The notes under the pieces are model-generated. The model was not told the origin of the DNA and did no database searches. It saw nothing but the letters and a program-made list of their open reading frames with translations. The position numbers were made by a program, and so were the translations under genes. 64,000 nt of DNA from Mycobacterium sp. GA-1199 (GTDB lineage Bacteria > Actinomycetota > Actinomycetes > Mycobacteriales > Mycobacteriaceae), in assembly GCF_001500045.1 (NCBI RefSeq), contig NZ_LQIX01000014.1:42368-106367 (forward strand), given 5' to 3'. This document shows positions 1 through 8,616 of the stretch, piece by piece (the first letter of the stretch is position 1; every line of letters begins with the position of its first letter).

Positions 1-17
1 TCGACAGGAGCAACTGC

Positions 18-971
18 GTGAGAGTTCGCGACGGTCATCACCTCGTCGACGGGGATTCGATGTCGCCGCGGGGGCGGTTCCGGACGCGAATCCGCGACAC
101 GCTTCTCGGCTACGTCTCGCTGACCAAGCCGCGGGTCATCGAACTGCTTCTGGTCACCACCATCCCAGCCATGCTCTTGGCGAGCCGGGGCACGGTCGAT
201 CCGCTGCTGATCCTGAACACCCTGTTCGGCGGACTGCTGGCTGCGGCAGGCGCCAACGCACTGAACTGCGTGGCCGACGCCGACATCGACAAGATGATGA
301 AGCGCACCGAGCGCAGGCCGCTGGCGCGTGCCACGGTTCCGCGCAGTCACGCGCTGATCTTCGGGCTGGCTCTGTCCGTCGCGTCGTTCTTCTGGCTGTG
401 GTGGACGACGAACATGCTGTCGGCCCATCTCGCCGGCGCGACGATCGCCTTCTACGTACTCGTCTACACGCTGTTGCTCAAGCGCCGCACCTCGCAGAAC
501 GTGGTGTGGGGTGGGGCGGCCGGCTGTATGCCGGTGATGATCGGCTGGTCCGCGGTCACCGGGACGATCGCCTGGCCCGCACTGGTCATGTTCGCGATCA
601 TCTTCTTCTGGACTCCGCCGCACACCTGGGCGCTCGCGATGCGCTACAAGGAGGACTACCGTGCCGCGGGCGTCCCGATGCTTCCCGCGGTCGCCACCGA
701 ACGTCAGGTCACCAAGCAGATCCTGATCTACACGTATCTGACGGTGGCCGCGACGCTCGCGCTGACACCCGTCACCGGCTGGCTGTATGCGGCAGTGGCG
801 CTGCTGGCCGGCGGATGGTTCCTGGTGATGGCGCACCAGCTCTACAACGGCGTGCGGCGCGGCGAGGCGGTCAAGCCGCTGCGGCTGTTCCTGCAGTCGA
901 ACAACTATCTCGCCGTCGTGTTCCTGGCCCTCGCCGTCGACTCCGTCCTGGCGCTGCCCACGGTGTTCTAG
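18..971 (+). CDS. ctaB: Protohaem IX farnesyltransferase (haem O synthase)
   Basis: Transfers a farnesyl group to haem B to make haem O, the precursor of haem A for the aa3 cytochrome oxidase. It is an integral membrane UbiA-family prenyltransferase. The translation has the first Asp-rich motif [15 protein letters not shown] (about residues 91–105) and the second conserved loop [15 protein letters not shown], with about eight or nine hydrophobic segments. The GTG at 18 gives 317 aa; an in-frame ATG at 60 (MSPRGRF) is an equally possible start and loses only a polar leader. The next haem gene, ctaA, lies about 2 kb away on the other strand. Confidence 0.95.
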   Translation: MRVRDGHHLVDGDSMSPRGRFRTRIRDTLLGYVSLTKPRVIELLLVTTIPAMLLASRGTVDPLLILNTLFGGLLAAAGANALNCVADADIDKMMKRTERRPLARATVPRSHALIFGLALSVASFFWLWWTTNMLSAHLAGATIAFYVLVYTLLLKRRTSQNVVWGGAAGCMPVMIGWSAVTGTIAWPALVMFAIIFFWTPPHTWALAMRYKEDYRAAGVPMLPAVATERQVTKQILIYTYLTVAATLALTPVTGWLYAAVALLAGGWFLVMAHQLYNGVRRGEAVKPLRLFLQSNNYLAVVFLALAVDSVLALPTVF

Positions 972-980
972 CCCGCTCCG

Positions 981-1952
981 CTAGGGCACCAGCACCACCG
1001 AACCCACCGTCTTGCGGTCCTGCAGGTCGCGGTGCGCCTGCTCGGCATCGGTGAGACGGTAGCGCTCGCTGACCGTGATCGTCAGCGTGCCCGACGCGAT
1101 CGCATCAAGAAGTTCACCGGCACGCCACGCGAATTCGTCTGCGGTGCGCGTGTAGTGCACGAGCGTCGGCCGGGTGAGGAACAGCGAGCCCGCCGCATTG
1201 AGCAGCTGCGGGTCGAAGGGCGGCACCGGCCCGCTCGAGGCCCCGAACAACGCCAGCGTGCCCCGCACCCGCAGGCTGGCCAGGCTGGCTTCGAACGTGG
1301 CGGCCCCCACCCCGTCGTACACGGCCGCGACACCGCCGTCGGTCATCTCCTTGATCTCGGCGCCGAAGGTCGCCGGGTCGGTCGGATAGTCCAGCACTCG
1401 CACTGCTCCGGCCTGACGCGACAGCTCGGCCTTCTCCGCCGTCGAGACGGTGGTGATGACGCGTACCGCCATGCTGGTCGCCCACTGGGTGAGGATGAGC
1501 CCGACGCCGCCCGCACCCGCGTGCACCAGCACCGAGTCGCCCTGTTGCACCGGATACAGCGATTTGATCAGGTAGTGCGCCGTCATGCCCTTGAGCAGCG
1601 ACGCGGCGGCCGCGTCGGGGGCCACGCCTTCCGGTACATAAGCCACGAAATCAGCTGGGGCGACGCTGTATTCGGCGTAGGCACCGTTGGCCTGAGCGGT
1701 GACGACCCGATCACCGACCTTCAGCGCGACGACGTCTTCACCGATCGCCGCCACGGTGCCGCACACCTCGTTGCCGACGATGAACGGCGTCTCCCGCGGG
1801 TACTGGCCGGACCGGAAGTACGTGTCGAGGAAGTTCACGCCGATGGCCTCGGCCTTGATGAGCACTTCCCCGGGGCCCGGCGTGGGCTGTGGCTTCTCGA
1901 CGTAGGTGAGGACTTCGGGTCCGCCGGTCTCGGCGACTTCGATGGCATGCAT
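981..1952 (-). CDS. qor: Quinone oxidoreductase, zeta-crystallin type MDR
   Basis: NADPH:quinone oxidoreductase of the medium-chain dehydrogenase/reductase superfamily. The N-terminal GroES-like domain carries GVNFLDTYFRSGQYP, and the Rossmann domain has the nucleotide-binding stretch VHAGAGGVGLILTQWA. It lacks the structural-zinc cysteine cluster of alcohol dehydrogenases, as expected for zinc-independent quinone reductases. The frame stays open upstream to 2042, but homologous sequence begins at MHAIEVAE (ATG at 1950–1952). A CACGAT hexamer ends six bases before this ATG, which suggests leaderless initiation. It is divergent from the ATP-grasp gene across 29 bp. Confidence 0.9.
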   Translation of the reverse strand: MHAIEVAETGGPEVLTYVEKPQPTPGPGEVLIKAEAIGVNFLDTYFRSGQYPRETPFIVGNEVCGTVAAIGEDVVALKVGDRVVTAQANGAYAEYSVAPADFVAYVPEGVAPDAAAASLLKGMTAHYLIKSLYPVQQGDSVLVHAGAGGVGLILTQWATSMAVRVITTVSTAEKAELSRQAGAVRVLDYPTDPATFGAEIKEMTDGGVAAVYDGVGAATFEASLASLRVRGTLALFGASSGPVPPFDPQLLNAAGSLFLTRPTLVHYTRTADEFAWRAGELLDAIASGTLTITVSERYRLTDAEQAHRDLQDRKTVGSVVLVP

Positions 1953-1981
1953 GGCTCCATCGTGCCAATATCCTGGCACTC
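1953..1981. promoter_or_regulatory. 29-bp divergent promoter between qor and the ATP-grasp gene
   Basis: This very short spacer must drive both genes. On the plus strand TATCCT (1969–1974) lies seven bases before the GTG at 1982. On the minus strand CACGAT lies six bases before the qor ATG. Neither start has a Shine-Dalgarno sequence, so both mRNAs are probably leaderless. An inverted repeat TGCCA (1963–1967)…TGGCA (1974–1978) overlaps the plus-strand hexamer and could be an operator. The assignment is from sequence pattern only. Confidence 0.5.
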
Positions 1982-2923
1982 GTGAAGCTCGCGCGGCCTG
2001 ATGTGTTCCATCCACGCATCGTGTTGGCCGGTTGCCCGGCACTGCCGGAAGGGGACGGCGACGACGCCGGCCTGGTCGCGGCGCTGGGTAAGCATGGGCT
2101 TCATGCGCGCTGGATGTCGTGGGACGACCCGGCGACCGTGAAAGCGGATCTGGTGATCCTGCGGGCGACGTGGGACTACATCGATCGCCTCGACGAATTC
2201 CTGTCCTGGACGCGACGGGTCCGCAATCTGCTCAACCCGGCCCGAGTGGTGCCGTGGAACACCGACAAGCGCTACCTGGCCGACCTGGCGGCAGCGGGAG
2301 TGCCGACGGTCCCGAGCCGATTCTTCGCCCCCGGTGACGCGGTTGCGCTGCCGAACAGCCCCGAAGTCGTGGTCAAACCCACCGTCGGAGTGGGATCAGT
2401 TGGCACCCTTCGCTTTTCGGATCGTGAGGATGCGCGGCGGTATGCGGCCCGGACGCTGGCCGCCGGTCGGACCGTGGTCATCCAGCCCTACGACCCGCGC
2501 ATCGAGGACGGCGAGACCGCGTTGGTGTTCATCGGCGGCGCGCAGTCGCATGCCTTCGCGAAGGGTCCGATCCTGCAGCGGCCCGGCGAGGCGCCCGCGT
2601 TCGACGAGTCGGGCACCTACGCCCAGGAGTCCCTGAGCCCCGCCGACCCCGATTTCGAAGTCTGGGATGTCGGGCATCAGGCGCTGGCGGCGGCGGCCGC
2701 GCATCTCGACCTGTCCCAAGAGGAGTTGCTCTACGCGCGGGTGGACGTCATCGGCGGATGCTCCGACCCACGCGTGCTGGAAGTCGAGCTCGTCGAACCG
2801 TCGCTGGGCTGGATGCAGCTGGACGAAACCACCAGGGACCGACAGCAGCGCGAGTTCGTCGTCGCCGTCGAATCAGCGCTCGACCGGTTCGGGCTTGGCC
2901 CGCTCTCGCATCGACGCCCATAG
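1982..2923 (+). CDS. ATP-grasp family protein (glutathione-synthetase-like fold)
   Basis: A 313-aa soluble protein. The stretch LRATWDYIDRLDEFLSW is typical of the small actinobacterial ATP-grasp proteins related to DcsG and prokaryotic glutathione synthetase. VVVKPTVGVGSVGT (central) is the ATP-grasp lysine/glycine loop, and the C-terminal part (ARVDVIGG…LEVELVEPSLG) carries the expected metal-binding Glu residues. These enzymes ligate a carboxylate to an amine through an acyl phosphate; the substrate cannot be read from the sequence. Its last 51 bases overlap the end of convergent ctaA. Confidence 0.72.
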   Translation: MKLARPDVFHPRIVLAGCPALPEGDGDDAGLVAALGKHGLHARWMSWDDPATVKADLVILRATWDYIDRLDEFLSWTRRVRNLLNPARVVPWNTDKRYLADLAAAGVPTVPSRFFAPGDAVALPNSPEVVVKPTVGVGSVGTLRFSDREDARRYAARTLAAGRTVVIQPYDPRIEDGETALVFIGGAQSHAFAKGPILQRPGEAPAFDESGTYAQESLSPADPDFEVWDVGHQALAAAAAHLDLSQEELLYARVDVIGGCSDPRVLEVELVEPSLGWMQLDETTRDRQQREFVVAVESALDRFGLGPLSHRRP

Positions 2924-3823
2924 CGCGGCGGTCGCGGCGGTACAGAGCGCGGCGCCCGCGACATGAACGGCCACCAGCGCGGCCGGCACATCCAATGCAT
3001 ACTGCACGCGCCCCACCAGAGCCTGGGCGGCGACAAGGGCGAGCAGCACGGCGAGTCGCCGCATGACAGTTCGCGGTGCGACCACGGCTCGCAACGCGAA
3101 CACCAGCGCCACCAACAGGGACAGATACGCCACCAGAAGTGTCGCGTGCACCTGCACCAGCGTCACGATCTCCACCTGTAACCGCGGCACCGGCGCCTCG
3201 ATGCTCTTGTCCCCGGCATGTGGGCCGGCACCCGTCACCAACGTGCCGGTCACGAGCACCGCAGCTAGCGCGAGCCCGGTGAGAAACGTCAGTTGCCGCA
3301 ATGGTTTGGGCACGCGTCGGATCGGCACTCCGTCGTCGGGCTCGCCGATCTTGACGAACAACAGCACAGCGAGCCAGACCATGGTCATCGAGACCAGCAG
3401 GTGTATCGCGACCGTCCACCACAGCAGCCCGGTCAGCACCGTGATTCCGCCGATCACCGCCTGAACCACCGTCGACACCGGCATCAGCCACGCGTAGACG
3501 AGCACCTCGCGACGGCGACGGGTGCGCGTCACGGCCAGCACTGCCGCCGCGGCGGTGAGCACGACGAGGAAGGTGACCATCCGGTTGCCGAACTCCACGG
3601 CCTGGTGCACCACCGGCACCTCGGCGACCGGCACCGGCGTGAAACTTCCCGGGAAACACTGCGGCCAGGTCGGGCAGCCCAGGCCCGACGCGGTGACGCG
3701 GACGATCGCGCCGGTCACCGAGATTCCCCCCTGGGTCAGGATGACCAGGAAGGCGATGACGCGTTGGGCCCGCAGGCTGGGCAGCGGCAGCAGATCGACC
3801 AGCCGCAGAAAGGCGCGTCGCAC
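2873..3823 (-). CDS. ctaA: Haem A synthase
   Basis: Oxidises the C8 methyl of haem O to the formyl group of haem A for cytochrome c oxidase. The protein is polytopic, about eight membrane helices, with VRVTASGLGCPTWPQC near the N-terminus (conserved Cys pair of the first extracytoplasmic loop) and His residues at the helix ends (VVHQAVEFGNR, AIHLLVSM, VQVHATLL, AVHVAGAAL) that serve as haem ligands in the COX15/CtaA family. I prefer the GTG at 3821–3823 (VRRAFLRLV). The frame is open to a TTG at 3847. With ctaB it makes the haem A supply of this locus. Confidence 0.92.
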   Translation of the reverse strand: MRRAFLRLVDLLPLPSLRAQRVIAFLVILTQGGISVTGAIVRVTASGLGCPTWPQCFPGSFTPVPVAEVPVVHQAVEFGNRMVTFLVVLTAAAAVLAVTRTRRRREVLVYAWLMPVSTVVQAVIGGITVLTGLLWWTVAIHLLVSMTMVWLAVLLFVKIGEPDDGVPIRRVPKPLRQLTFLTGLALAAVLVTGTLVTGAGPHAGDKSIEAPVPRLQVEIVTLVQVHATLLVAYLSLLVALVFALRAVVAPRTVMRRLAVLLALVAAQALVGRVQYALDVPAALVAVHVAGAALCTAATAALWASMRERAKPEPVER

Positions 3824-3875
3824 GGTTCCGATCGTAGAGCAGCGCAACTACAAGCCGTAGTAGCGGGTGAGCCGG

Positions 3876-4445
3876 TTACCGAGGCGACACGAACGGAACC
3901 AGCACCTCGTCGACCAGTTGCACGACCAGATCGTCGTCGATGCGGTCGCCGGTGATCAGCAGCCGATGCCACAGCACGCTCTGCCCCAACTCGCGGGCGA
4001 TCTCGACGGGAACGTCGGCGCGGACGTCGCCGCGGGCAACACCACGCGCCAACAACGCGGCCATCTGCTCTTTGCGCCAGCCGATGACGCCGTCGCGGAA
4101 GGCCTCGGTGAGGTCGGGGTCGTGGGAGCCGGCCGCGATCGCGGCCCGGATCACCGGCGCCCGAGGGCCGGTGAACAGCGCGGCCCATCCGCGCAATACG
4201 GCGAGCATGTCGCCGCGGTAGCTGCCGGTGTCCTCGTGCGGGATCACTTCGGTGGCGATGCCGAGCAGAGTGTCTCGGAGCAGGGCGGTGGCGTCGGGCC
4301 AGCGCCGGTAGAGCACGGGTTTGCTCGTTGCGGCCGCCGCGGCGACGGCCTCCATCGTGACACCGGCCGGTCCGAACCGGGCGAGCAGGTCGAGCGCCGC
4401 GTCACGGATCGCGGCGTCGAGTTCTTGTCCGCGCCGACGCGCCAT
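3876..4445 (-). CDS. TetR-family repressor, probable local regulator
   Basis: A 189-aa TetR-type protein. The N-terminal helix-turn-helix is visible as LDLLARFGPAGVTMEAVAAAA followed by SKPVLYRRWPD; the C-terminal ligand domain is unassigned. The ATG at 4443–4445 is chosen because homology starts at MARRRGQELD, although the frame runs open to 4979. The divergent neighbour encodes a DAPG-hydrolase-like enzyme, and two near-identical palindromes lie in the 93-bp spacer. That arrangement fits autoregulation plus control of the neighbour, relieved by an unknown small molecule, probably aromatic or polyketide-like (inference). Confidence 0.88.
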   Translation of the reverse strand: MARRRGQELDAAIRDAALDLLARFGPAGVTMEAVAAAAATSKPVLYRRWPDATALLRDTLLGIATEVIPHEDTGSYRGDMLAVLRGWAALFTGPRAPVIRAAIAAGSHDPDLTEAFRDGVIGWRKEQMAALLARGVARGDVRADVPVEIARELGQSVLWHRLLITGDRIDDDLVVQLVDEVLVPFVSPR

Positions 4446-4461
4446 CCGCCACTCCTTCGAG

Positions 4462-4480
4462 AAGAAACGCTTGCGTATCT
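4462..4480. promoter_or_regulatory. Candidate TetR operator, copy 1
   Basis: AAGAAACGCTTGCGTATCT, an imperfect palindrome: AAGAAACG on the left and CGTATCT(T) on the right differ at one base of the dyad. It lies 17–35 bp upstream of the tetR ATG and matches copy 2 at 17 of 19 positions in the same orientation. Placement suggests autorepression. No binding data; call rests on the duplicated dyad in a TetR divergent promoter. Confidence 0.65.
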
Positions 4481-4507
4481 CAACGCCGAAGCTTAACGTC
4501 GGGCTAT

Positions 4508-4526
4508 AAGAAACGCATCCGTATCT
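4508..4526. promoter_or_regulatory. Candidate TetR operator, copy 2
   Basis: AAGAAACGCATCCGTATCT, 46 bp from copy 1 (start to start). It ends immediately before the strong Shine-Dalgarno AGGAGG (4528–4533) of the gene starting at 4539, so a bound repressor would cover the transcript start or ribosome-binding region. The two copies differ only in the centre of the palindrome (CTTG versus CATC), the expected pattern for real operators. Confidence 0.65.
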
Positions 4527-4538
4527 TAGGAGGATCCC

Positions 4539-5222
4539 ATGGCACGCCCGGTGCTTTATCCGCTGCGCTGCGTCGACACCGCGACCGTGCAATATCTCGA
4601 CCACCGCCATGGCAGGCGCCGCATCACCATCGACCACCGACCGCTCGCGGAAGTAACCCCGGCGATGCTCCTCGACTGGTTCACGCACCTCGGCGAAACG
4701 ATGGCGTACGGGGGAGAGGTCATCGACCGCTATCTCGCCTGGCACCCGATCGATCACATCTACTGGGCGTTGGCCCGTCCGGCACCGGGAGGTGGTGCGG
4801 CCGATGGCGCGCGATTCCGCATGGTCGAGGCGTTTGGCGGCCGACCCGAGTACAAGATCGATGAGATCGCGCGGGTCGAGAAACTCGACGAGACCGGCAT
4901 CCGACTGGTCAAACGGGTTGCCGGGATTCCGATCTTCCAGCTGGAGCACACCTGGTCTGCGGGCGCCGACGGCGCCCACTACGTGACGGTGATGGATCTC
5001 GGCGCTCGCTCACCGCTGCTCACGCCCGTGAACAGGGTCGTGCGCCGACGGTTCCCGGACCACAAGTTGCGCGCCTGGGTGAAGCACAACATCGAAGAGG
5101 TTGGACAGCTCGAATATCTGTTGCCGCAGCTGCGCTCAGGTGAAGCGGAACCAGCGCAGCGCGCACAGCGCGGCGACGGCGCCCCAGACCGCGAGCACCA
5201 GAAGGCCGAACCAGTCCACTGA
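4539..5222 (+). CDS. DAPG-hydrolase (PhlG)-like metal-dependent C–C hydrolase
   Basis: A 227-aa protein with the signature YLAWHPIDHIYW near residue 65, preceded by GGEVIDR. This His/Glu-rich pattern is characteristic of the diacetylphloroglucinol hydrolase (PhlG) domain, in which His and Glu bind zinc and the enzyme cleaves an acyl–aromatic C–C bond. The real substrate is unknown. A perfect AGGAGG lies five bases before the ATG. The last 28 residues (from about SGEAEPAQ) are polar, low-complexity and lie entirely antisense to the end of the ABC permease, so they look like a recently acquired tail. Regulation is probably by the divergent TetR. Confidence 0.7.
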   Translation: MARPVLYPLRCVDTATVQYLDHRHGRRRITIDHRPLAEVTPAMLLDWFTHLGETMAYGGEVIDRYLAWHPIDHIYWALARPAPGGGAADGARFRMVEAFGGRPEYKIDEIARVEKLDETGIRLVKRVAGIPIFQLEHTWSAGADGAHYVTVMDLGARSPLLTPVNRVVRRRFPDHKLRAWVKHNIEEVGQLEYLLPQLRSGEAEPAQRAQRGDGAPDREHQKAEPVH

Positions 5223-5909
5223 CAACGTCATCGCCTGGGTCAGCGCTTCGGTGAGGGCACCGGACGGCGTCAACCGGGCCACCCACTGCGCGGCGGAGGG
5301 CACAATGCCGCCCTCGAGCGTCAGCGCGCCGAGCCCCGCGAACACGAACCAGAGCAAATTCGCCAACGCCAAGACGATCTCGGCGCGTAAGGTGCCACCG
5401 AGCAGCAGCCCCAGTGCCGCGAAACCCGCTGTGCCCAAGGCGATCACCGCTGCGCCGAGCGCGAGCCCCGCCAAATGTGGTCGCCAGCCGAGCGCGATCC
5501 CGATGGTGCCCAACACGATCGCCTGCAGGAACACGACCGCGACCACCGCAAGTGATTTGCCCGCGATGATGCCCCACACCGGAAGCGCTGTGGCGCCAAG
5601 GCGTTTGAGGGCTCCGTAGCGGCGGTCGAAGGCGACGGCGATTGCCTGCCCGGTGAACGCCGTGGAGATCACCGCGAGTGCCATGATGGCGGGCACGAAC
5701 GTCGCCGCCCGGTTGGGCCCGAAGGACCCCAGCGGCATCAGCGTCAGGCCAACGAGCAACGTGATCGGGATGAACATCGTCAGCAAGAGCTGTTCGCCGT
5801 TGCGCAACAGCAGCCGCACCTCCAGGCCGAACTGCGCGGCGAGCATCTGTCGTACGGTCGCCGGTCCCGGATCGGGTGTGAAGGTGCCCGGCGCAAAGCG
5901 ATTCGTCAT
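5136..5909 (-). CDS. ABC-2 type exporter permease
   Basis: A 257-aa membrane protein with six hydrophobic segments and the ABC-2 layout (MLAAQFGLEVRLLLRNGEQ amphipathic start, then FIPITLLVGLTLMPLG). It is the membrane half of the exporter whose ATPase precedes it; ATPase stop and permease ATG overlap in TAATG, so the two are translationally coupled. The frame remains open upstream inside the ATPase gene, but homology begins at MTNRFAPGTF. This corresponds to the Rv1457c position in M. tuberculosis; the substrate is unknown. Its 3' end overlaps the convergent gene by 87 bp. Confidence 0.85.
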   Translation of the reverse strand: MTNRFAPGTFTPDPGPATVRQMLAAQFGLEVRLLLRNGEQLLLTMFIPITLLVGLTLMPLGSFGPNRAATFVPAIMALAVISTAFTGQAIAVAFDRRYGALKRLGATALPVWGIIAGKSLAVVAVVFLQAIVLGTIGIALGWRPHLAGLALGAAVIALGTAGFAALGLLLGGTLRAEIVLALANLLWFVFAGLGALTLEGGIVPSAAQWVARLTPSGALTEALTQAMTLSVDWFGLLVLAVWGAVAALCALRWFRFT

Positions 5910-6856
5910 TACGGCCGCAACTCCCGCCCGGTCAACTCGAGAAACACGTCCTCGAGGCTTCGCTGTTCGACGCGCATATCGGTGGCCAGCACGTCCAGAC
6001 GCGCGCACCACGCCGTCACCGTCGCCAGCACCTGCGGGTTGATCGCGCCCTCGACGAGGTATTCGCCCGGAGCGGTCTCGGTCGCCTTGTAACTCTCGGG
6101 CAGCGCCGACACCAGAAGCGACAAGTCGAGTTTGCGCGGGGCTCGGAACCGCAATTGGTTCTCGGCGCCGCTGCGCATCAGCTCTTCGGGCGAACCGGTG
6201 GCCACCGGAACGCCGTGGTCGATGATCATGATGCGGTCGGCCAGCTCCTCGGCCTCGGTGAGCTGATGGGTCGTCAGCACCACGGTCACGCCATCGCGGC
6301 GTAGCGCATCGATCAACTCCCACACCACGATTCGCGCGTGCGCATCCATCCCCGCGGTCGGCTCGTCGAGGAAGACCAGCTCCGGACGGCCGACCACCGC
6401 GCAGGCCAGCGCCAGTCGCTGCTGCTGACCACCGGACAGCCTCCGGTAGGTTGTGCGCGTCGCCTCGGTCAGACCCAGGGTGTCCATCAGCCATGCCGGG
6501 TCCAACGGGTTGGCCGCGTAGGACGCCACCAGGTTGAGCATCTCGCCGGCGCGTGCGGCCGGGTAGCCGCCGCCACCCTGCAACATCACGCCGATGCGCT
6601 CACGCAACCGGGCGTTGTCGCCGAACGGGTCCAGGCCGAGGATCTCGATGGTGCCGGAGTCGGGGCGGATGAAACCCTCGCACATCTCCACAGTCGTGGT
6701 CTTGCCCGCGCCGTTCGGTCCGAGCAGCGCGAACACCTCGGCGGCCTGCACCTGCAGATCGAGTTCGGACACCGCGACATTCGACCCGTAGCGCTTGGTG
6801 ACCCCGCTGAGGCGCACGGGCACGGGGGACGACGCCCCGGATCCAGAGTGGGTCAC
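5909..6856 (-). CDS. ABC exporter ATP-binding protein
   Basis: A 315-aa ATPase. Walker A LLGPNGAGKTTT is near residue 43, the signature LSGGQQQRLALA near 143, Walker B LVFLDEPTAGMD, and the switch His in VVLTTHQ. About 90 residues follow the nucleotide-binding domain, as in DrrA-type exporters with a C-terminal domain. It starts with ATGA overlapping the stop of mptB and ends in TAATG with the permease gene, forming a three-gene unit mptB–ATPase–permease. An association with export of a mannosylated envelope component is possible but only inferred from the operon. Confidence 0.9.
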   Translation of the reverse strand: MTHSGSGASSPVPVRLSGVTKRYGSNVAVSELDLQVQAAEVFALLGPNGAGKTTTVEMCEGFIRPDSGTIEILGLDPFGDNARLRERIGVMLQGGGGYPAARAGEMLNLVASYAANPLDPAWLMDTLGLTEATRTTYRRLSGGQQQRLALACAVVGRPELVFLDEPTAGMDAHARIVVWELIDALRRDGVTVVLTTHQLTEAEELADRIMIIDHGVPVATGSPEELMRSGAENQLRFRAPRKLDLSLLVSALPESYKATETAPGEYLVEGAINPQVLATVTAWCARLDVLATDMRVEQRSLEDVFLELTGRELRP

Positions 6857-8538
6857 GGGGACTCAGCGTAAGCGTCGGGCCGTGCGGGCTGTGGTGGCGG
6901 TGGCGGCGGTTGATGGTGCGGCGGGCTGGCCACACTGCGCCAGGGCAACCGGTTGTAGGTGAGCAGGAACAGCGCGGCGACGATCACGGTGCTCGCCGCG
7001 GTCGCGAGGAGAATCTGGAAAACGGTGAAGCGGTCGCCGTTGGCGGTCGGGCCGAAGATGCCGACGGCCAGCGTGACCACGATCGTGGTGCTGCGGAATG
7101 CCGGCCGGGTGGCCCACGCCGCGAGGGGGAGGACGGCCCACAGCACGTACCAGGGCTGGACGACGGGGAACAGCAGCACCGTCACGCCCAGCGCGACGCC
7201 GAGCCCGCCCACCGGATGCAGGCGCCCCCGCAGAACGAGCAGCAACAGCCAGCTCACCAGGATCGCGATGATGAACACGCCGATCGCACGCGTGAGCCCC
7301 AACACCGCCGTGGTGTGGTCGCCGAGTCCCAGCAGGATGCCGACCTGACCGGTGCCCAGGGCCAACAGGGTGGGTAGCGACATCCAGCTGCGCACCACGT
7401 TGGCTGTGCCCAGTGTGTTGAGCCAGCCGAACCCCAGGCCGCTGGCCCACCCGATCAGCGCCATCACCACCACCGACACCGCGGTCAACGATCCGCCAGC
7501 CATGAAGAACGCCTTGACCGTGCCGCCCCATCGACAGGCCAGCGCCATCGCGACGAAGCCCAGCGCCAACAGCGACGGCAACTTGACCTGCGAGGACAGC
7601 GTGATCAGCACGACGCCTGCCAGCAGCATCGTCAGCGGCCACCACCGCGCCCACTGCTCGCGGTCCTGCGGCCAGGACAGCGGCCTGGGCAGCAGCGGCG
7701 CGGCGGCGTCGACACCGCGCAGCGCGAATTCGGTGCCGGCGAGCATGAGGCCCAGCATCAGCGCCTCGTTGTGGATGCCCCCGACCAGATGCATGATCAG
7801 CAGCGGATTGGCGGCGCCCAGCCACAGCGCGCTCACCTCGGCGACGCCGCAGCGCCGCGCGAGGCGCGGGGTCGCCCACACGATCAGGCCCACGCCGAGC
7901 AGCACGACCAATCGGTGGCAGAGCACCGCGGCGACGATGTTCTCACCCGTCAGCGCCGAGATGCCCTGACCGATCCACAGGAACAGCGGCCCGTACGGCG
8001 CGGGTGTCTCGCGCCACATGTTCGGCACCGAGAGCGTGAACACATGGTCCAGGCCCAGGCCGGTGGCCGGGCCGACCCGGTACGGGTCGAGGCCTTTGAC
8101 GCCGATCTCGCTCTGCGCCAGATAGGAGTAGACGTCGCGGCTGTACATCGGCGGGGCGATGAGCAGTGGCAGCACCCACAGCCACAACAGCCGGTCGAGT
8201 TGGCTGCGCGACATGCGTCGGTCGCCGAGAGTGAACCGCCCGAGCATCAGCCAGGCCAGCGCCATCATCACCGCGCCGGTGGTGGTCATGGTCAGGCTCA
8301 CTGTCTGGATGCGTGACGGCAGGTTGAGCAGACGCACACCGAACGTCGGGTCCTGCACGACAGGTCTGGCCCCGACGCCGAGCGCGCCGATTGCCATCAG
8401 GACGGTGCCGGCGGCACCGAACAGCCGTGTCCGGCGCAGCGCGATGACCTCGGCATCGTTCAGCGGCGATCCCACCGGGCGTTCGTCGGCGTGCCAACGG
8501 GCGATCGACGAGCTGAACGACGGGAGGCGGGCTGCCAC
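6853..8538 (-). CDS. mptB: Alpha-1,6-mannopyranosyltransferase MptB (lipomannan core)
   Basis: A GT-C fold polyprenyl-phosphomannose-dependent mannosyltransferase that initiates the mannan core of lipomannan and lipoarabinomannan at the outer face of the membrane. The 561-aa protein has a cytoplasmic N-terminus, about twelve to thirteen membrane segments and the GT-C acidic loop YSRDVYSYLAQSE near residue 137. The C-terminal tail is Pro-rich (QPPPPPPQPARP). The GTG at 8536–8538 starts the frame. It is divergent from sufR across 91 bp. The family assignment matches the Rv1459c position; the exact acceptor step is taken from that homologue. Confidence 0.85.
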   Translation of the reverse strand: MAARLPSFSSSIARWHADERPVGSPLNDAEVIALRRTRLFGAAGTVLMAIGALGVGARPVVQDPTFGVRLLNLPSRIQTVSLTMTTTGAVMMALAWLMLGRFTLGDRRMSRSQLDRLLWLWVLPLLIAPPMYSRDVYSYLAQSEIGVKGLDPYRVGPATGLGLDHVFTLSVPNMWRETPAPYGPLFLWIGQGISALTGENIVAAVLCHRLVVLLGVGLIVWATPRLARRCGVAEVSALWLGAANPLLIMHLVGGIHNEALMLGLMLAGTEFALRGVDAAAPLLPRPLSWPQDREQWARWWPLTMLLAGVVLITLSSQVKLPSLLALGFVAMALACRWGGTVKAFFMAGGSLTAVSVVVMALIGWASGLGFGWLNTLGTANVVRSWMSLPTLLALGTGQVGILLGLGDHTTAVLGLTRAIGVFIIAILVSWLLLLVLRGRLHPVGGLGVALGVTVLLFPVVQPWYVLWAVLPLAAWATRPAFRSTTIVVTLAVGIFGPTANGDRFTVFQILLATAASTVIVAALFLLTYNRLPWRSVASPPHHQPPPPPPQPARPDAYAESP

Positions 8539-8616
8539 CTCAGCAGCGTAACCGTCCGCGTTATGGCTCCCGTCACGCTAAGGGTGCCCTTGCTTTACAG
8601 CAGTTTCCGAATTCCG

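Noticed and set aside
4446..4979. N-terminal extension of the TetR frame to 4979.
   Set aside because: The extension is antisense to the neighbouring enzyme and includes both operator repeats; TetR homology begins at the ATG at 4443–4445.
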